64,000 nt of DNA from Pseudoips prasinana (Eukaryota; Arthropoda; Insecta; Lepidoptera; Nolidae): assembly GCA_951640165.1 (NCBI GenBank), contig OX621263.1, forward strand, positions 12,778,001 to 12,842,000, read 5' to 3'. Both the position numbers and the translations under genes were made by a program. Each line of letters begins with the position of its first letter. Position 1 is the first letter of the stretch. The notes under the pieces are model-generated. The model was not told the DNA's origin and searched no databases. It saw nothing but the letters and a program-made list of their open reading frames with translations. Shown piece by piece: positions 8,663 to 19,106 of the stretch.

Positions 8663-9002
8663 TCCAATTTTTAATTCCTTGACATAATTGTCATCATTTT
8701 ATAAAAAAAAATATGAGATATTATAATACACGTAGGTATTTTCCTGACACTTGACTTGACACTTATTTTCTAATTCCAATTTATTTAATAGCATTCCAAA
8801 GTGACATTTGATATAAACAATATATTGATATAACAATATATTCCAGATGAAATTATTATAGATGTCTGGGATAGTAAATATGAACGAAATACACGTGGAG
8901 ACATTACTATTCACAGCAGAATAGTTGAGTAGAGCATTTAAACCTTTTAAAAATGTCAATAAATATGTATTTATTTATGTATCTAAAGGCATGCCGTGTA
9001 TG
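8663..9002. other. No recognised feature
   Basis: AT-rich sequence without second copies in the window or a plausible exon. Confidence 0.4.
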
Positions 9003-9335
9003 CATCATCATATCAGCTGAAAGACACCCACTGCTGGACAAAGGCCTCTACAAAAGATCTCCACAATTGCCAGTCTTGCGCTACCCGTATTAAGCGGCTT
9101 CCAACGACCCTCACAAGATCATCGGTCCATCTTAGGGGGCCAGAACCTTTCTGCCCAGCGGCCGTCGGCTCTACGAGCTATTTGCCTTGCCCACTGCTAC
9201 TTTGGCATTTGTTCTATTGGCAGGTTCTATTTGGCAGTTGTTGCTGCTTGGCATTTCTTCGGGCTATGTCCGTTACTTTAGTTCGCCTGCGGATCTCAAC
9301 ATGTCTGGTTCGATCTCGCAGGGATACTCCAAGTA
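9003..9335 (-). mobile_element. RTE LINE 3' end, 5' truncated
   Basis: Read in reverse it encodes the C-terminal part of the RTE ORF and ends CAGTGGGTGTCTTTCAGCTG ATATGATGATG. A short insertion duplicates a GGCA-rich stretch at 9200-9255, so the frame is broken. Confidence 0.85.
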
Positions 9336-9340
9336 TAATA

Positions 9341-9574
9341 AATAATATCCTGGCACACTATTCCCAAACTAAGCAGAGCTTTTACTATGGAAATCAGATA
9401 ACTGATATACTCTCTACATAGGTATACTAATTTTGTTTTCTAAATATATTTTTTCTAGATAATTACACCCGGACTCAAGAAAAACAGACAAATATTTGTC
9501 CTGGTAGGGAATAGAACCCACGACCTGCGGCGTGGAAAGCAAGCATTGACCAACCACGCCAACAGACACGTCAA
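9341..9574 (-). repeat. SINE-A, nearly full
   Basis: The AATAATATCC tail, CCCAAACTAAGCAGAGC, core and ACCAACCACGCCA head are all present in reverse. It abuts the RTE fragment at 9335. Confidence 0.85.
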
Positions 9575-10107
9575 GCATAGTCCTCTCCATTTTTGGATGA
9601 CATTGAGCCATCTGATTAGGCTCATTTTACTGCTACTGAGTTTTACTTCAAAGTGCCTTGGAAGTCTTCAACTCAGGCTCAGATTGGTTATCTGTTGGAA
9701 AAAAGTCTATTTTCCACCCTCGTTTTGCAAAACTCTGCAAGCCGTTGCCACGTTATAAATGTGCTGTATTCAAGTGGAAATTTGTATATCTGCTATAGTT
9801 TTAACGTTGCTATATAATTGAATATAGCGTACAGTATTCGGAAACTATTCATTACATCGTGTTGTGGAAATAATTGAACACGACAGTTGGCGTAATTAAC
9901 TCTTAGTTTTAATACAATGAACATGTTTGGGGTGCCAGTTTACGAAGTAGCGATTTTGTGGCTAACTACAATTTTGCTATAGGTAGTAGGTATATAGATA
10001 TGGATTCTATTAATTACTAATGTCGTTGTTTTATCAGTATATTTACAGAATTAACGTTAAACACCATTTCTAGTAAACGATATAAATAAAAAAAAAACTT
10101 TGGCAAA
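9575..10107. other. No recognised feature
   Basis: Moderately AT-rich and single-copy within the window; no coding signal seen. Confidence 0.4.
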
Positions 10108-10170
10108 ACTAACAAAGTGTCATATATTCTGAAACTAGGCAGATCCTGTACTATGGCAAACAGGCAACAG
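10108..10170 (-). repeat. SINE-A/D tail fragment
   Basis: GAAACTAGGCAGATCCTGTA CTATGGCAAACAGG matches the tail module. Confidence 0.55.
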
Positions 10171-10412
10171 ATCAACATAGTTCTATATTTATAAATAGTT
10201 TTTGTATTGTCAGTTAACATAAAATTCTAAATTGAATATAATATATACAGCAAAATATCGCGGTCGTATAAATTGATTTGATAACGTAACAACAATTGCT
10301 TCGTATGTTAGACATGACGCCATATAGGAACGAACACAGACCCAAAATTAACTATGCGCTAAAAATACATTTTTGTGTGATGAACAGGATTATAGGTACC
10401 GAGTCTGATATA

Positions 10413-10486
10413 TAGAAATATTCGGATTTATGGCTGTAATTTATAGATAGATTACGGCCATAAATCAAAATAGTTCTATATTTCTA
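10413..10486. repeat. Imperfect hairpin
   Basis: GATTTATGGCTGTAAT (10425-10440) pairs with 10451-10466 with one mismatch. A looser outer pairing uses TAGAAATAT on both sides. Confidence 0.7.
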
Positions 10487-10490
10487 GAAT

Positions 10491-10762
10491 AAGGTTTTTT
10501 TTATATAAAATTGCAAGGCAACGATCAAGCGGGTCATCGCCGCCCATAGATACTGGCAACACCAGAGGGGCTGCAAGTCCCTGGGCAACCTGTAAGAAAG
10601 GAATAGGCTCATTTCTTGAAGGTTGCCATACCTGGTCATACCTTCGCCGTTAATTGCTTCCATAGAGTGGTGGTAGACGACCATTCATCCACCTGATATG
10701 GATGAAATTTCGACTTCTAGCGAGAGGATCTGTAGTGAAATGTGGCGGCAGTTATAAATTGT
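10491..10762 (-). mobile_element. LINE 3' end repeat J1
   Basis: It starts at a T run on the plus strand (a tail in reverse), then CGCCGCCCATAGATACTGGC AACACCAGAGGGGC and CCATTCATCCACCTGATATG. A better copy is at 16024. It is a common type in moth genomes; clade not assigned. Confidence 0.5.
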
Positions 10763-10923
10763 ATAAGTTGTTCTTCCCCTGATAAATGTGGTAAACGACA
10801 CATAGACCCACATCACTCAGCAGGGCAAGAGGATCAAACCGATCAGTGAGATCCCGGTCATTGAACAGTTCGAGCTACACGACGTTAAATGCGATTAAAA
10901 GGAAGAACTTGATTTATTTTATC

Positions 10924-11030
10924 CATATGAGCCGAAAGACGCCCACTGCTAGACAAAGGCTGCCCACAAAGATCTCCACAAATGCCGGTCTTGCGCTACT
11001 CGCATCCAGCAGTTTCCAGCTCCCAAGAAA
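10924..11030 (-). mobile_element. RTE LINE 3' end fragment
   Basis: GCCGAAAGACGCCCACTGCT through CGCATCCAGC, antisense to the final ~30 codons of the RTE ORF. Confidence 0.8.
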
Positions 11031-11337
11031 AGCCATAGAAATAAAAAAAAAATGAAGGAGTAATTCCGCTGACAGTGTAACCACGACCCACCAAACAGCA
11101 GAATAAAAGAATATTAAAAATAAAGCAGTCGTAACGAAGCCGAGACAATGCCAGCCAGCAACAATGCGTCAAGTGCACCGAGTGCTGTGAAGTGCACTGC
11201 TGCAATTTGTGGCGACGTAAGAGCGCTTGTATCGATCAGTTCGAGGGTCGAGGGTTGAAAGTTTTGTGGTTGGATTTCAGAAACATATTAACTCTTGTTA
11301 CGAATGCAAATAAATACGTATTTGTGTCACTGTTCTC
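11031..11337. other. Possible retroelement 5' region
   Basis: A short ORF at about 11150-11260 (starting MPASNNASSAPSAVKC) is open for ~35 codons. It could be a LINE ORF1 start, but nothing confirms it. Confidence 0.2.
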
Positions 11338-11731
11338 ATAGCCAGATGCTCTCACCGGTCCGTAAGTGATTGGCGAGGTTAAGCAACTAGACTCGCGGTC
11401 AATCCATAGAAGGGTGACCAAAGTGGTTTAATTTCTGAGCGTCTCCGTGCTTCGGAGGGTACGTTAAGCTGTCGGTCCCGGTTGTAGCTATTAGGCAACA
11501 GTCGTTAAGCCATGTCAGATGCGTTCTGGGCGGCTTGGACAACTCTGAAAATACCATCGCTAGAGCAATAAAATGTTCTAGCAAATGCTGAGGTGGTGCC
11601 ATTTCAGACTTGCACGGACAACAAGTGCCTTTGTTTTACTTATTTTTTATCTTTGGTTTTGATTTTTTCATTTTATATTTTTGTTGTCTGTGCAATGTTT
11701 CCTGAATAAATCTTTTTCTTTCTTTCTTTCA
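11338..11731 (+). repeat. 5S-derived SINE with LINE-like 3' tail
   Basis: The 5S-like head (GATGCTCTCACCGGTCCGTA, GAGGTTAAGCAACTAG, CATAGAAGGGTGACC) is followed by the SINE body (CGGTCCCGGTTGTAG, CAACAGTCGTTAAGCCATG). From ~11605 there is a LINE-like 3' end with AATAAATC and a CTTT repeat tail. The tail may be a separate insertion. Confidence 0.6.
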
Positions 11732-11811
11732 TATACGATAAGTAAGTAAGAAATGCAAATAAAGAGCCGTTCGGTACTAGAATTTTAAGACCAGACCAAT
11801 AATTAAATATG

Positions 11812-11960
11812 GGCTCGTTAAGTTGTCGGTCCCGTTTGTAGCCATTAGGCAACACTCATTACGCCGTGGTCTCCTTCTGTGAGGCAGTCATGCTCTAGAT
11901 GGAGGCCGTCGAGTGGGATCGGGAGCGAGCCGGTCCCGCTCGCAGACGGAAATGGCATCG
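11812..11960 (+). mobile_element. 5S-SINE piece and R1-like LINE C-terminus
   Basis: GTTAAGTTGTCGGTCCCG is SINE body; the next ~85 bp can encode SFCEAVML followed by Arg-rich residues, a pattern I associate with R1-clade ORF2 ends. A stop interrupts it. Confidence 0.3.
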
Positions 11961-11989
11961 GGGCGGCGGCGGTAGCCGGTATCTCGACT

Positions 11990-12110
11990 CCCCACGGGGC
12001 TGCAGTGGCAGTAAGAGAAGTGTCCTCTATTGCCGGGAAGACAGCGATCTGCTTGTGGCGCAGTCGCTGTGCCAGACTGGCAGGAGTCGGCAATACCCAA
12101 TATAGTCAAA
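11990..12110 (+). repeat. Unclassified repeat U1, short copy
   Basis: Shares GCAGTGGCAGTAAGAGAAGT, GTCCTCT and GCGCAGTCGCTGTGCCAGAC with the copies at 6893 and 17528. Confidence 0.5.
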
Positions 12111-12171
12111 GCTCTAGTCACTCGTAGTGATTGTGACGATTCTAATTCCCAGCGCACTTACGTTTATACCA

Positions 12172-12414
12172 GGGGCTCTACCGGCTAAGTCGCCGAACAT
12201 CGATTTCTTAAATGGCGTTCAAATAAATAAAGGTTAAAAATTACTTAATCAGTCGTTAAATCCACTTCCATGAGCAAATGTGACGTCATAAATGGTCCGT
12301 AATTGATTGTCAACGTTGAAGCCGATTTAACGATTGATTAAGTCATTTATAACTTTTATTTATTTGAACGCCATTCAAGAAATCGATGTTCTGCGACTTA
12401 GCCGGTAGAGGCCC
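12172..12414. mobile_element. GGGCTCT MITE
   Basis: Both inverted arms are present. The centre is inverted relative to the 3973 copy, as a near-palindrome allows. CAG flanks the left end and also occurs at the right if one terminal base is excluded. Confidence 0.8.
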
Positions 12415-12515
12415 AGATCTAGTGCAATAGTTCAACGCCTAGTGCATTGAATTATTGCAACGTGTGTAAACACACTACAATTTTTGAGTACAGCTTCGCA
12501 TTTTCAACGCATTTT

Positions 12516-12554
12516 GAAAAGTCTAGTCAAGTAGACCCCTTGACTAGACTTTTC
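12516..12554. repeat. Perfect hairpin, 16-bp arms
   Basis: GAAAAGTCTAGTCAAG pairs exactly with 12539-12554 around TAGACCC. Confidence 0.9.
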
Positions 12555-12589
12555 GTTGGACATTGTATCTGCCAAATGCTTATATCTTT

Positions 12590-12645
12590 TAAGATCCTTG
12601 GGGAGACTGTTATCCATCAGTGGATGACTTTCGGCTGATATAACG
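12590..12645 (+). mobile_element. RTE LINE 3' terminus
   Basis: AGATCCTTGGGGAGACTGTT then TCAGTGGATGACTTTCGGCT GATATAACGA; the ORF stop TGA is in place. Confidence 0.65.
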
Positions 12646-13322
12646 ACATTATAAACTTCCAGAAGAATTAAAAAAAGAAAAAAAAGGATAATACTTATAT
12701 TAAAAAAACTAAAGCTTTTCTTATTACAGAAAAGCTATTATACTGTTAAATAATACTTGGACTCAAAGAAATAATTCTATAGATCTTGACATTCTAATAT
12801 TAATCTGATAATCTTTTCGCTTTAAATCTTGACATTTTTAAATTTAAATTTGGCATACTTAATAATTCTTACAAATAGCATAAATTCTAAAACTTTTTAT
12901 TATTAACTAAAAGCCTTCTTCCTCTCTTCTACTATGCTGTGCCCGACAGGGTCCATAATTGTTACATAATTATAAGATTATACCATCTGTTATACATTAT
13001 GGAAGCAATAAATGATTGAGTATTGAGTATTTTACTTTACAAATATAAATATAACTCCAATGTTTATTTAATATAAAATTTATCTAACATTGAAAGGGTA
13101 TAAAGTAAACATTAAGACATCATTCCGTCCCAGTAACAAAACGTTGTGCTCTACATTTTAAAAAAGCACTCTTCGACATTTTTATATAGACGCCATGTTT
13201 CTTTTATGAACTTTGGTTAATGTTACGACACGATTTTTGAAATAAATTCATCTCATTACTAGGAAAAAAGAAATGTTTAAATGGCAGATGAAATCGCAGT
13301 GTCACCTGCGATGTAACTATTT
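12646..13322. other. No recognised feature, AT-rich
   Basis: A-rich runs near 12665 and a polyadenylation-like context near 13005 are visible, but no family I can name. Confidence 0.4.
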
Positions 13323-13530
13323 TTAACCGACTTCAAAAGGAGGAGGTTCTCAAGTTCACCGGTATTTTTTTTTATGTATGTACACCGATTACTCAGAGAT
13401 TTATGATCCGATTTACGTGGTTCTTTTTTAGTTTGATGCGGAATAGTTGCCATTTGGTCCCATAAAATATATCCCATGATATAGTTTGGCCCAGTAGTTT
13501 TAATTTTATGGACATTTTTGTATGAAAATT
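13323..13530 (+). repeat. ACCGACTTCAAAAGG repeat
   Basis: CCGACTTCAAAAGGAGGAGG, then ATGTATGTACACCGATTACT and TTTGATGCGGAATAGTTGCC are parts of a widespread lepidopteran repeat. A second piece is at 13727-13800. Confidence 0.5.
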
Positions 13531-13726
13531 TTTGTTTATGTGGACGATGTAATTGTCTTTGGCACAGACGTTTTTAAATCTTAGCCAGTCTAGCTAGACT
13601 CATACTGTTCAAGTGTTTCTTGGCATGAACACAAAAAACAGTTTCAGATGACTAGCGTTTAATACTCGCGTATATGCTCGTTTTTGGAAAAGCATGTAGG
13701 CGCATCTTTTATCACAAGCGCATTTT

Positions 13727-13800
13727 TATGTACGTACACCGATTACGCTGAGGTTTATGAACCGATTTACGTGATTCTTCTTTAGTTTGATGCGGAATAG
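13727..13800 (+). repeat. ACCGACTTC-type repeat, partial
   Basis: TACACCGATTACGCTGAGG to TTTGATGCGGAATAGCTG repeats the core of the preceding entry and leads directly into an F6 repeat. Confidence 0.5.
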
Positions 13801-13810
13801 CTGTCATTTT

Positions 13811-14385
13811 TAGAGTTCCGTAGCCAAATGGCAAAAAACGGAACGTCATGTCTGTCTGTCTTTCCGTCTGTATGTCACAGCCACTTTTTTCCGAAACTAT
13901 AAGAACTATATTGTTGAAACTTGGTAAGCAAATGTATTCTGTGAACCGCATTAAGATTTTGACACAAAAACGGACAAACAAATTATAAATTTTGGGGGCT
14001 CCCCAAAATTATAACTGAATTTGAAAAAAATATCATCAAACCCATACATGTGGTGCATAGGTCTTCAAAAATGATATTGAGGTTTATAAAATATTTTTTT
14101 CTTAACTGAATAGTTTGCGCGAGAGACACTTCCAAAGGCGCAAAAAGTGTCGCCCCTACCCCCTGTAACTTCTAAAATAAGAGAATAATAAAACTAAATA
14201 TATATATTATGTTGTACATTACCATGCAAACATTTACCGAAAATTGGTTTGAATAAGATCTTGTGTAGTTTTTTTAATGCGTCATAAATCGTAAACCGCA
14301 ATTTACCTTCCATTCTATAAACTCAAACGCTTGCTGCTACGGAAAAAAACATTCCGCCTTTCACGGGCGAGTCCGACTCGAACTC
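13811..14385 (+). repeat. F6 repeat (GTTCCGTAGCC family), ~575 bp
   Basis: It begins at AGAGTTCCGTAGCCAAATGG and ends GGCGAGTCCGACTCG. Copies at 35108 and 44387 match along their length (ATTCTGTGAACCGCATTAAG, GTTTGCGCGAGAGACACTTC). Short ORFs occur on the minus strand but are not conserved. Mobility class unknown. Confidence 0.7.
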
Positions 14386-14394
14386 TCTCAATGT

Positions 14395-14640
14395 CTTGAT
14401 TATCAATACGACCTAGTCTATGAGCGTTCTCAGTAGACTCGTTGGCTAATCGATCATTAATAAGACCTAGTCTTCATAAACTCATGCTTTCTGCTCAGCA
14501 GACTTGATGGCGATCCGATCATTAATATGGCCTAGTCTAAAAGCCCTTAGCACACAGACTCGTTAGCCAAATGGTTATAAATACGGCCTAACCTATGCGC
14601 TTGCTGTTCAGACTTTCATGAATCTTAGCGAGTCTAGACT
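14395..14640 (+). repeat. Degenerate tandem array, ~55-65-bp units
   Basis: Four units carry a CCTAGTCT-like start, a CAGACTYG-like middle and GATCATTAATA-like end. A related unit stands apart at 13575-13640 (TTAGCCAGTCTAGCTAGACT). Confidence 0.6.
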
Positions 14641-14870
14641 CGTACTGTGCAAGTTTTCTTAGAGTGAACGTAATTTTATGTAGTTTTTCTAACTTTACAA
14701 ACGGTCTTTTCGATCATTCACTGTCTCACAAGAACGTGAAAAAGAGTTTCGAGCAACATCTTTTTTTTTTTTTTCTTTTTTTCCATTCTCGTTTGTTGGG
14801 ACCTATAGTTTTGGCGAGTGGCACCTTTCGTAGTCCTACCCATTAGCTAGGCACTAAAAACTAACAAATA

Positions 14871-15608
14871 AAAAAAACTTCGTTTAAAAAAACCGACTTC
14901 AAAAACTAAAAAGAATAAAAAAAATATCTTAATAAAGATTCAATTTAATACATTTCTTATGAGAACGTAATACCTTTAATATTAATACAATACCATAATT
15001 TGTATGTGCTACCTATTGAAAGGTTTGAAGTCGGTGCCAAGCCCTAAGGAAAATACAAGTTAATATTACATACAGCTTTCATACTTTGTGATGAAATTCC
15101 TACACTAAAGCTTATAAAGAACAATGTGAATTAATATGAAACAGATGAAACTGTATCATAGAAATATATTTAATATTAATAACTGAATGAGTTACCATAG
15201 TTATAATAAAACTATATTTTGCGTATATATGAATAAATTTGTGGCCCTGATAAATTTAATTAAGTTAAATTAATAATTTAACAGATAAATTATTAATTGG
15301 GAGACAACGCTTCAAAATTTTACTATATTGCGAGACGACCGTCAACGACGTGACCGCATGAGTAGTTTGTGTAGAAACTCGAAGCTATCCTGCTGAAAGA
15401 AACGCACGGCGAGTGTGGTACCTGTTACTAAATTTGGCTTGGCACCGACTTCAAACCTATCAATAGGTAGCACATACAAATTATAGTATTGTATTAATAT
15501 TAAAGGTATTACGTTCTCATAAGAAATGTATTAAATTGAATCTTTATTAAGATTATTTTTTATTATTTTTAGTTTTTGAAGTCGGTTTTTTTAAACGAAG
15601 TTTTTTTT
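14871..15608. mobile_element. Fold-back element with 173-bp inverted ends
   Basis: 14871-15043 and 15436-15608 are near-perfect inverted repeats: AAACTTCGTTTAAAAAAACC GACTTCAAAAAC outside and GTCGGTGCCAAGCC inside. The 392-bp centre has no transposase. The outer motif resembles the ACCGACTTC repeat nearby. It is likely a non-autonomous DNA element. Confidence 0.75.
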
Positions 15609-15820
15609 GTCAAAATCAGCTCAATAGTTCAACATTATTTCAAATCAAATCAAATTAATGTATTGATTATTACAATTGAAAAATGTGGTACTGATCTTAA
15701 ATTAAGTAACATGTAACATACCCCAGAGGTGTGCATTAATAATTTTAATGTCTAGTAATGAACTATTTATACATTTACATTCATAAAACATTCCACATCT
15801 ATCACTATCATAATTTTAAT

Positions 15821-16004
15821 CATCATCTTCAAATCAGCCGAAAAAGGCCCACAGTTGGACAAAGGCTTCCCCCAAAGTTCTCCAGAAAGGTTCTCGAGTG
15901 GCGACCACAAACCGGAACACGTAGCTTGGGCAGGCCCCCTACAAGATGGACCGATGATCTTGTGATGGGTCACTGGAAGTCGCTGGATGCGGATAGCGCA
16001 AAAC
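15821..16004. mobile_element. RTE LINE fragment, inverted join
   Basis: 15821-15886 is antisense to the RTE 3' end, then 15887-16004 is sense from GGTTCTCGAGTGGCGACCAC to GCGGATAGCGCAA. The join falls in CAG/AAAGG. Confidence 0.7.
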
Positions 16005-16023
16005 CGACGATCATTTTATTGCT

Positions 16024-16372
16024 TCTCGTTATTTTTTTTATAAAATATGATGGCAATTGAGCAAGTGGGTAACCTGATGGTAAGTGCACACCGCCGCCCA
16101 TGGACACTCGCAACACCAGAGGAGCCGCAAGTGCGTTGCCGGCCTTTAAGAAAATAATAGGCTCGCTTCATGAAGGTTGCCATGTCATACCGGATCGGAA
16201 ACACCCCCGCAGTTAATTGATTCCACAGAGCGTTAGCGCGGCAAAAAGTTTCTTGTGAAACGCACGGTGGTAGATGACCATTCATCCAGGTGATAAGGAT
16301 GAACTTTCCACTTTTGGCGAGAGGGTCTGTGGCAGAATGTGGCGGCAGGTATAAACTCAAATACAACAAATA
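16024..16372 (-). mobile_element. LINE 3' end repeat J1
   Basis: It includes GGTAACCTGATGGTAAGTGC, CGCCGCCCATGGACACTCGC, GTTGCCGGCCTTTAAGAA and ATTCATCCAGGTGATAAGGA, collinear with 10491. An antisense ORF runs across it without recognisable domains. Confidence 0.55.
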
Positions 16373-16375
16373 TAA

Positions 16376-16737
16376 TAGAACTACTTTTCTACTTCCAGTT
16401 AAACTCACACTAAAACTTAAATGTAGGGTAAACAGTCACAGATTTGTACACTTTGTCAACCGACACGATAGCAATACGAAATCCCGAACGTTCTTGAAAA
16501 TGGTGACATATAAAAAGGGTCAATTGATTTTCCGCGGCGCACTCTAGAAACGAAAGCTTTTAGTACATTAATGCTTTAAAATAACTTTCTGTCTTTGGAA
16601 AATTATCAGAAAGAAAGAATCATTATGTCAGAAATAAGTGGTTGAACACAGTTTGGTGAATGTTTTAATACTTTTAATGGATGGAAAAGGAAAACACTCA
16701 TAACAATTTATTAATGTTCGACACATATAATAAGTCA
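16376..16737. other. No recognised feature
   Basis: Single-copy in the window; a GAAAGAAAG run at 16610 is the only simple repeat. Confidence 0.4.
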
Positions 16738-17445
16738 TTTTGTCTGGCGTTGGTCTAGCGATAGCGTGTTCACCCGCACAGATCGAGGTCCCGGGCTCAT
16801 ATCCCGGGTCGGCTAAAAGTGATTTTGGGACTTTTCTGTAAAAAGAAATATTCTCAGCATCTGCCCCGAAGTCTGGGATTGGCGGTATTATACCACCATG
16901 CCTCGGAGACCACGCAAGTAAATAAAAAGCTTGAGAGGTGTCAAGGGACACCCGGATGGAACGAAGTTATTTCTTATTATTTATTATGTACAAAAAATCT
17001 GTATACACTCAACAAAAATAATCGTCGCGATACCACACTGTTCAATGCGAAATAGAAATGAAAATATCTGGCTTGCTTTCTATAAGAGAGAGAGAGAGAG
17101 ATAGACGGACAGACAAACATGCGCACGCCGCACAGCTGCAAAAAGTGTCGTGACAACTTTTCGTAAGATTTTTTTCCGTCTAGCCCCCTTTCACAACGCA
17201 CGATAAGGAACTTCGTTCCAATAATTCACGTAAGGTTAAGTACCTTACCTCATTCCGGTCGTGTCGCTAGCCCCCCTAGTCTCATCAGATCATGAGAGTG
17301 ATGGAATAGAAAGTTCTGTGTTTGCGTACACACTTGTGCACTATAATATGGCCCGCGCAGATGGCTAATCTCTATTGAGACTGGCTGCTGTGGCCAAAAT
17401 TCCGCTAGGAGGACATTATTATTATAAGTCATTTTGTTACTGAGG
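16738..17445 (+). repeat. SINE-C (tRNA-headed) split by repeat U2
   Basis: The head has an A box TGGTCTAGCGATAG-like and a B-box-like GGGCTCATATCCC. The left part ends CACGCAAG (16911-16918) and the right part starts CACGTAAG (17227-17234). It runs on to TGGCCAAAATTCCGCTAGGA and an ATTATTATT tail. Confidence 0.75.
16930..17219. repeat. Unclassified repeat U2, nested in SINE-C
   Basis: GGAACGAAGTT at 16958 is mirrored by AACTTCGTTCC ending 17219. It also has CTTGAGAGGTGTCAAGGGAC at the left, an AG microsatellite at 17085-17101, and a second inverted copy at 58284-58528. A pair of 8-bp flanks (CACGCAAG/CACGTAAG) suggests a target duplication with one later mutation. Confidence 0.6.
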
Positions 17446-17527
17446 ACAATTAAATATATGTTTTGGGACTTCAATAGCCTGTGTCTCTATGCCCGATTTT
17501 TATTTGACCATCAGGCTGTTGAATGAA

Positions 17528-17765
17528 TGGCAGTATGAGAAGTGTCCTCTGCTGCCGCCACGTGCAAGCAGCTACGGGAACACAGCAATTTGTTTATGGG
17601 GCAGTCGCTGTGCTGGACTTGCAGGAGTTGGCAATAGGGGACGGCAATCCAGAGCCCTCCAAAGGTACGTGTCCCTACCATCTAGGACATGGCTCGAAAG
17701 GGGGACATCGGAGCGGTATACCCGCGTTCCCGTAGTTCCTCCCATCAGGCGCTAAGTTCTCTTAG
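17528..17765 (+). repeat. Unclassified repeat U1
   Basis: Longest sense-oriented copy, with GAGAAGTGTCCTCTGCTGCC and CGTTCCCGTAGTTCCTCCCA. Two overlapping ORFs run through it. Confidence 0.5.
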
Positions 17766-17984
17766 CGACATTCTCTGTTCAACAATTATTCTGAACAACA
17801 CTCAACTTTTATTCTGAACAACCTATTGGAATTAAATCTATATGGGATGTTCGAGAAAGTATTCCCTATGGATTAAAACAAGCTATATCAAATTCGGTTA
17901 GAAAGCAACGGAGTAATTACGTAACAGACTTTAAAAAACAAACTTACTGCGCAGTTGATTACCTATATATGGTTTGGTCATTAA

Positions 17985-18268
17985 GAAAGGATGAATGAAA
18001 GAAGATTGACAAAAGAAGTATACCTGGCCTGCGTGAATGGTACAACCGGAAGGGGAGGACCTCGTAGAACATTCTCTGATCAAATCGGAGACGTACTTAA
18101 GAAAGGTCAGGTCAGAAGTACCCTAAACCGGCGAGCATGTATGAATAATATAATGTCAGTAAACGAAGCGAAAGAAGTGTGCAAGGATCGTGACAAATGG
18201 AAGTCCGTTGCCTCTGCCTACCCCTCTGGGAGACAGGCGTGAGTCTATGTATGTATGTATGTATGATT
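17985..18268 (+). pseudogene. Second RTE-like LINE: ORF C-terminus and TATG tail
   Basis: About 85 residues encode the last part of a non-LTR retrotransposon [23 protein letters not shown], then [11 protein letters not shown], and [17 protein letters not shown] before the stop at 18240. The 3' end is a TATG repeat instead of the ATGATG tail of the main RTE family, so this is a different lineage. No reverse transcriptase remains. Related pieces are at 62740-62935 and 58890-58950. The clade name is from memory of similar insect LINE C-termini. Confidence 0.65.
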
Positions 18269-18317
18269 ACCTATTTGATTTGAAGACGGTTAAAAACTAA
18301 AACAACTAGCTTTCATG

Positions 18318-18485
18318 ACTGGAAAGAGATCAGGTACAAGACCGACGGCTTTACGTGCTCTCCGCGGCCGTGATACACAATAATGTAATATAATGTAAGT
18401 AATTATCACAGCAAAAAAATCCAAATATTACTTTTTTTGGCCCGACCCGGGATTGAATCAAGGGCCTCATTATCTGCTGCTAGAA
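18318..18485 (-). repeat. SINE-C fragment
   Basis: GGCTTTACGTGCTCTCCGCG and CCCGACCCGGGATTGAATC are the family's central block and B-box side in reverse. Confidence 0.6.
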
Positions 18486-18492
18486 GTAATTA

Positions 18493-18668
18493 GGTCGGAT
18501 GCAGAACTGGCGGCTTTACGTGTTCTTTGAGGTATGAGCGTATAACACAACCAAAATCCAGACTCTGGCTCCTACTGGCTGTTTTCTTGCCGGAAAAGTC
18601 CTGATACAATTTTTTACTTGACCCGATATTTGAACCTACGTCCCATTAACTGCGGTTGACCACGTTAC
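18493..18668 (-). repeat. SINE-C-like fragment, diverged
   Basis: GGCGGCTTTACGTGTTCTTT and GACCCGATATTTGAACCTAC follow the same order as the preceding copy, which it abuts head to tail. Confidence 0.45.
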
Positions 18669-18685
18669 CGCAAAACCAATAGGGA

Positions 18686-18803
18686 TCCTACTAATATTAC
18701 GAATACGAAAGTTTGTGAGTATATGTTTGGATGTATGGATGTTTGTTACTCTCTTACGCAAATACTACCGAACGGATTTTCATGAAACTTTGTAGTAATA
18801 TAT
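18686..18803 (+). mobile_element. Helitron, 3' truncated
   Basis: TCCTACTAATATTACGAATA starts after A; the body ends at GTAGTAATATATGA where repeat G begins. Confidence 0.6.
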
Positions 18804-18805
18804 GA

Positions 18806-18975
18806 AGAAGAAAGAAATTTTATTTTCATTACAAATACGGAAAATACATTTAATGTGGTACCTATACATTTTAATCATTATTAATTTTATCCGTACTGGT
18901 ATGAAAATTGGCCCTATCTCAGCTAGTACTGCATTTCTGCAGTGCTGATCTTCCGATAGGGCCAGTAGGTACTGG
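18806..18975 (+). repeat. Repeat G (GAAA-associated)
   Basis: GAAGAAAGAAATTTTATTTT then GGCCCTATCTCAGCTAGTAC TGCATTTCTGCAG parallels 63803-63990. Probably a LINE 3' piece in reverse with a short repeat tail. Confidence 0.45.
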
Positions 18976-19064
18976 AAGCGTGATACCAGAGGAATTTACA
19001 TTATAATACTTACAAGCTAAGGCAAAATCCTGGATTGATATAACATTATAGGTACATTATAGGT

Positions 19065-19095
19065 ACAGACGCCAGCACATCCAGCTCCATCCAGC
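19065..19095. mobile_element. CAGACGCC MITE, end fragment
   Basis: ACAGACGCCAGCACATCCAG is the terminal repeat of the elements at 23955 and 29350. Confidence 0.55.
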
Positions 19096-19106
19096 ATATA
19101 CCACTG

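Noticed and set aside
14395..14640. CRISPR-like array
   Set aside because: Units are degenerate throughout with no constant repeat and unique spacer pattern, and the DNA is eukaryotic.
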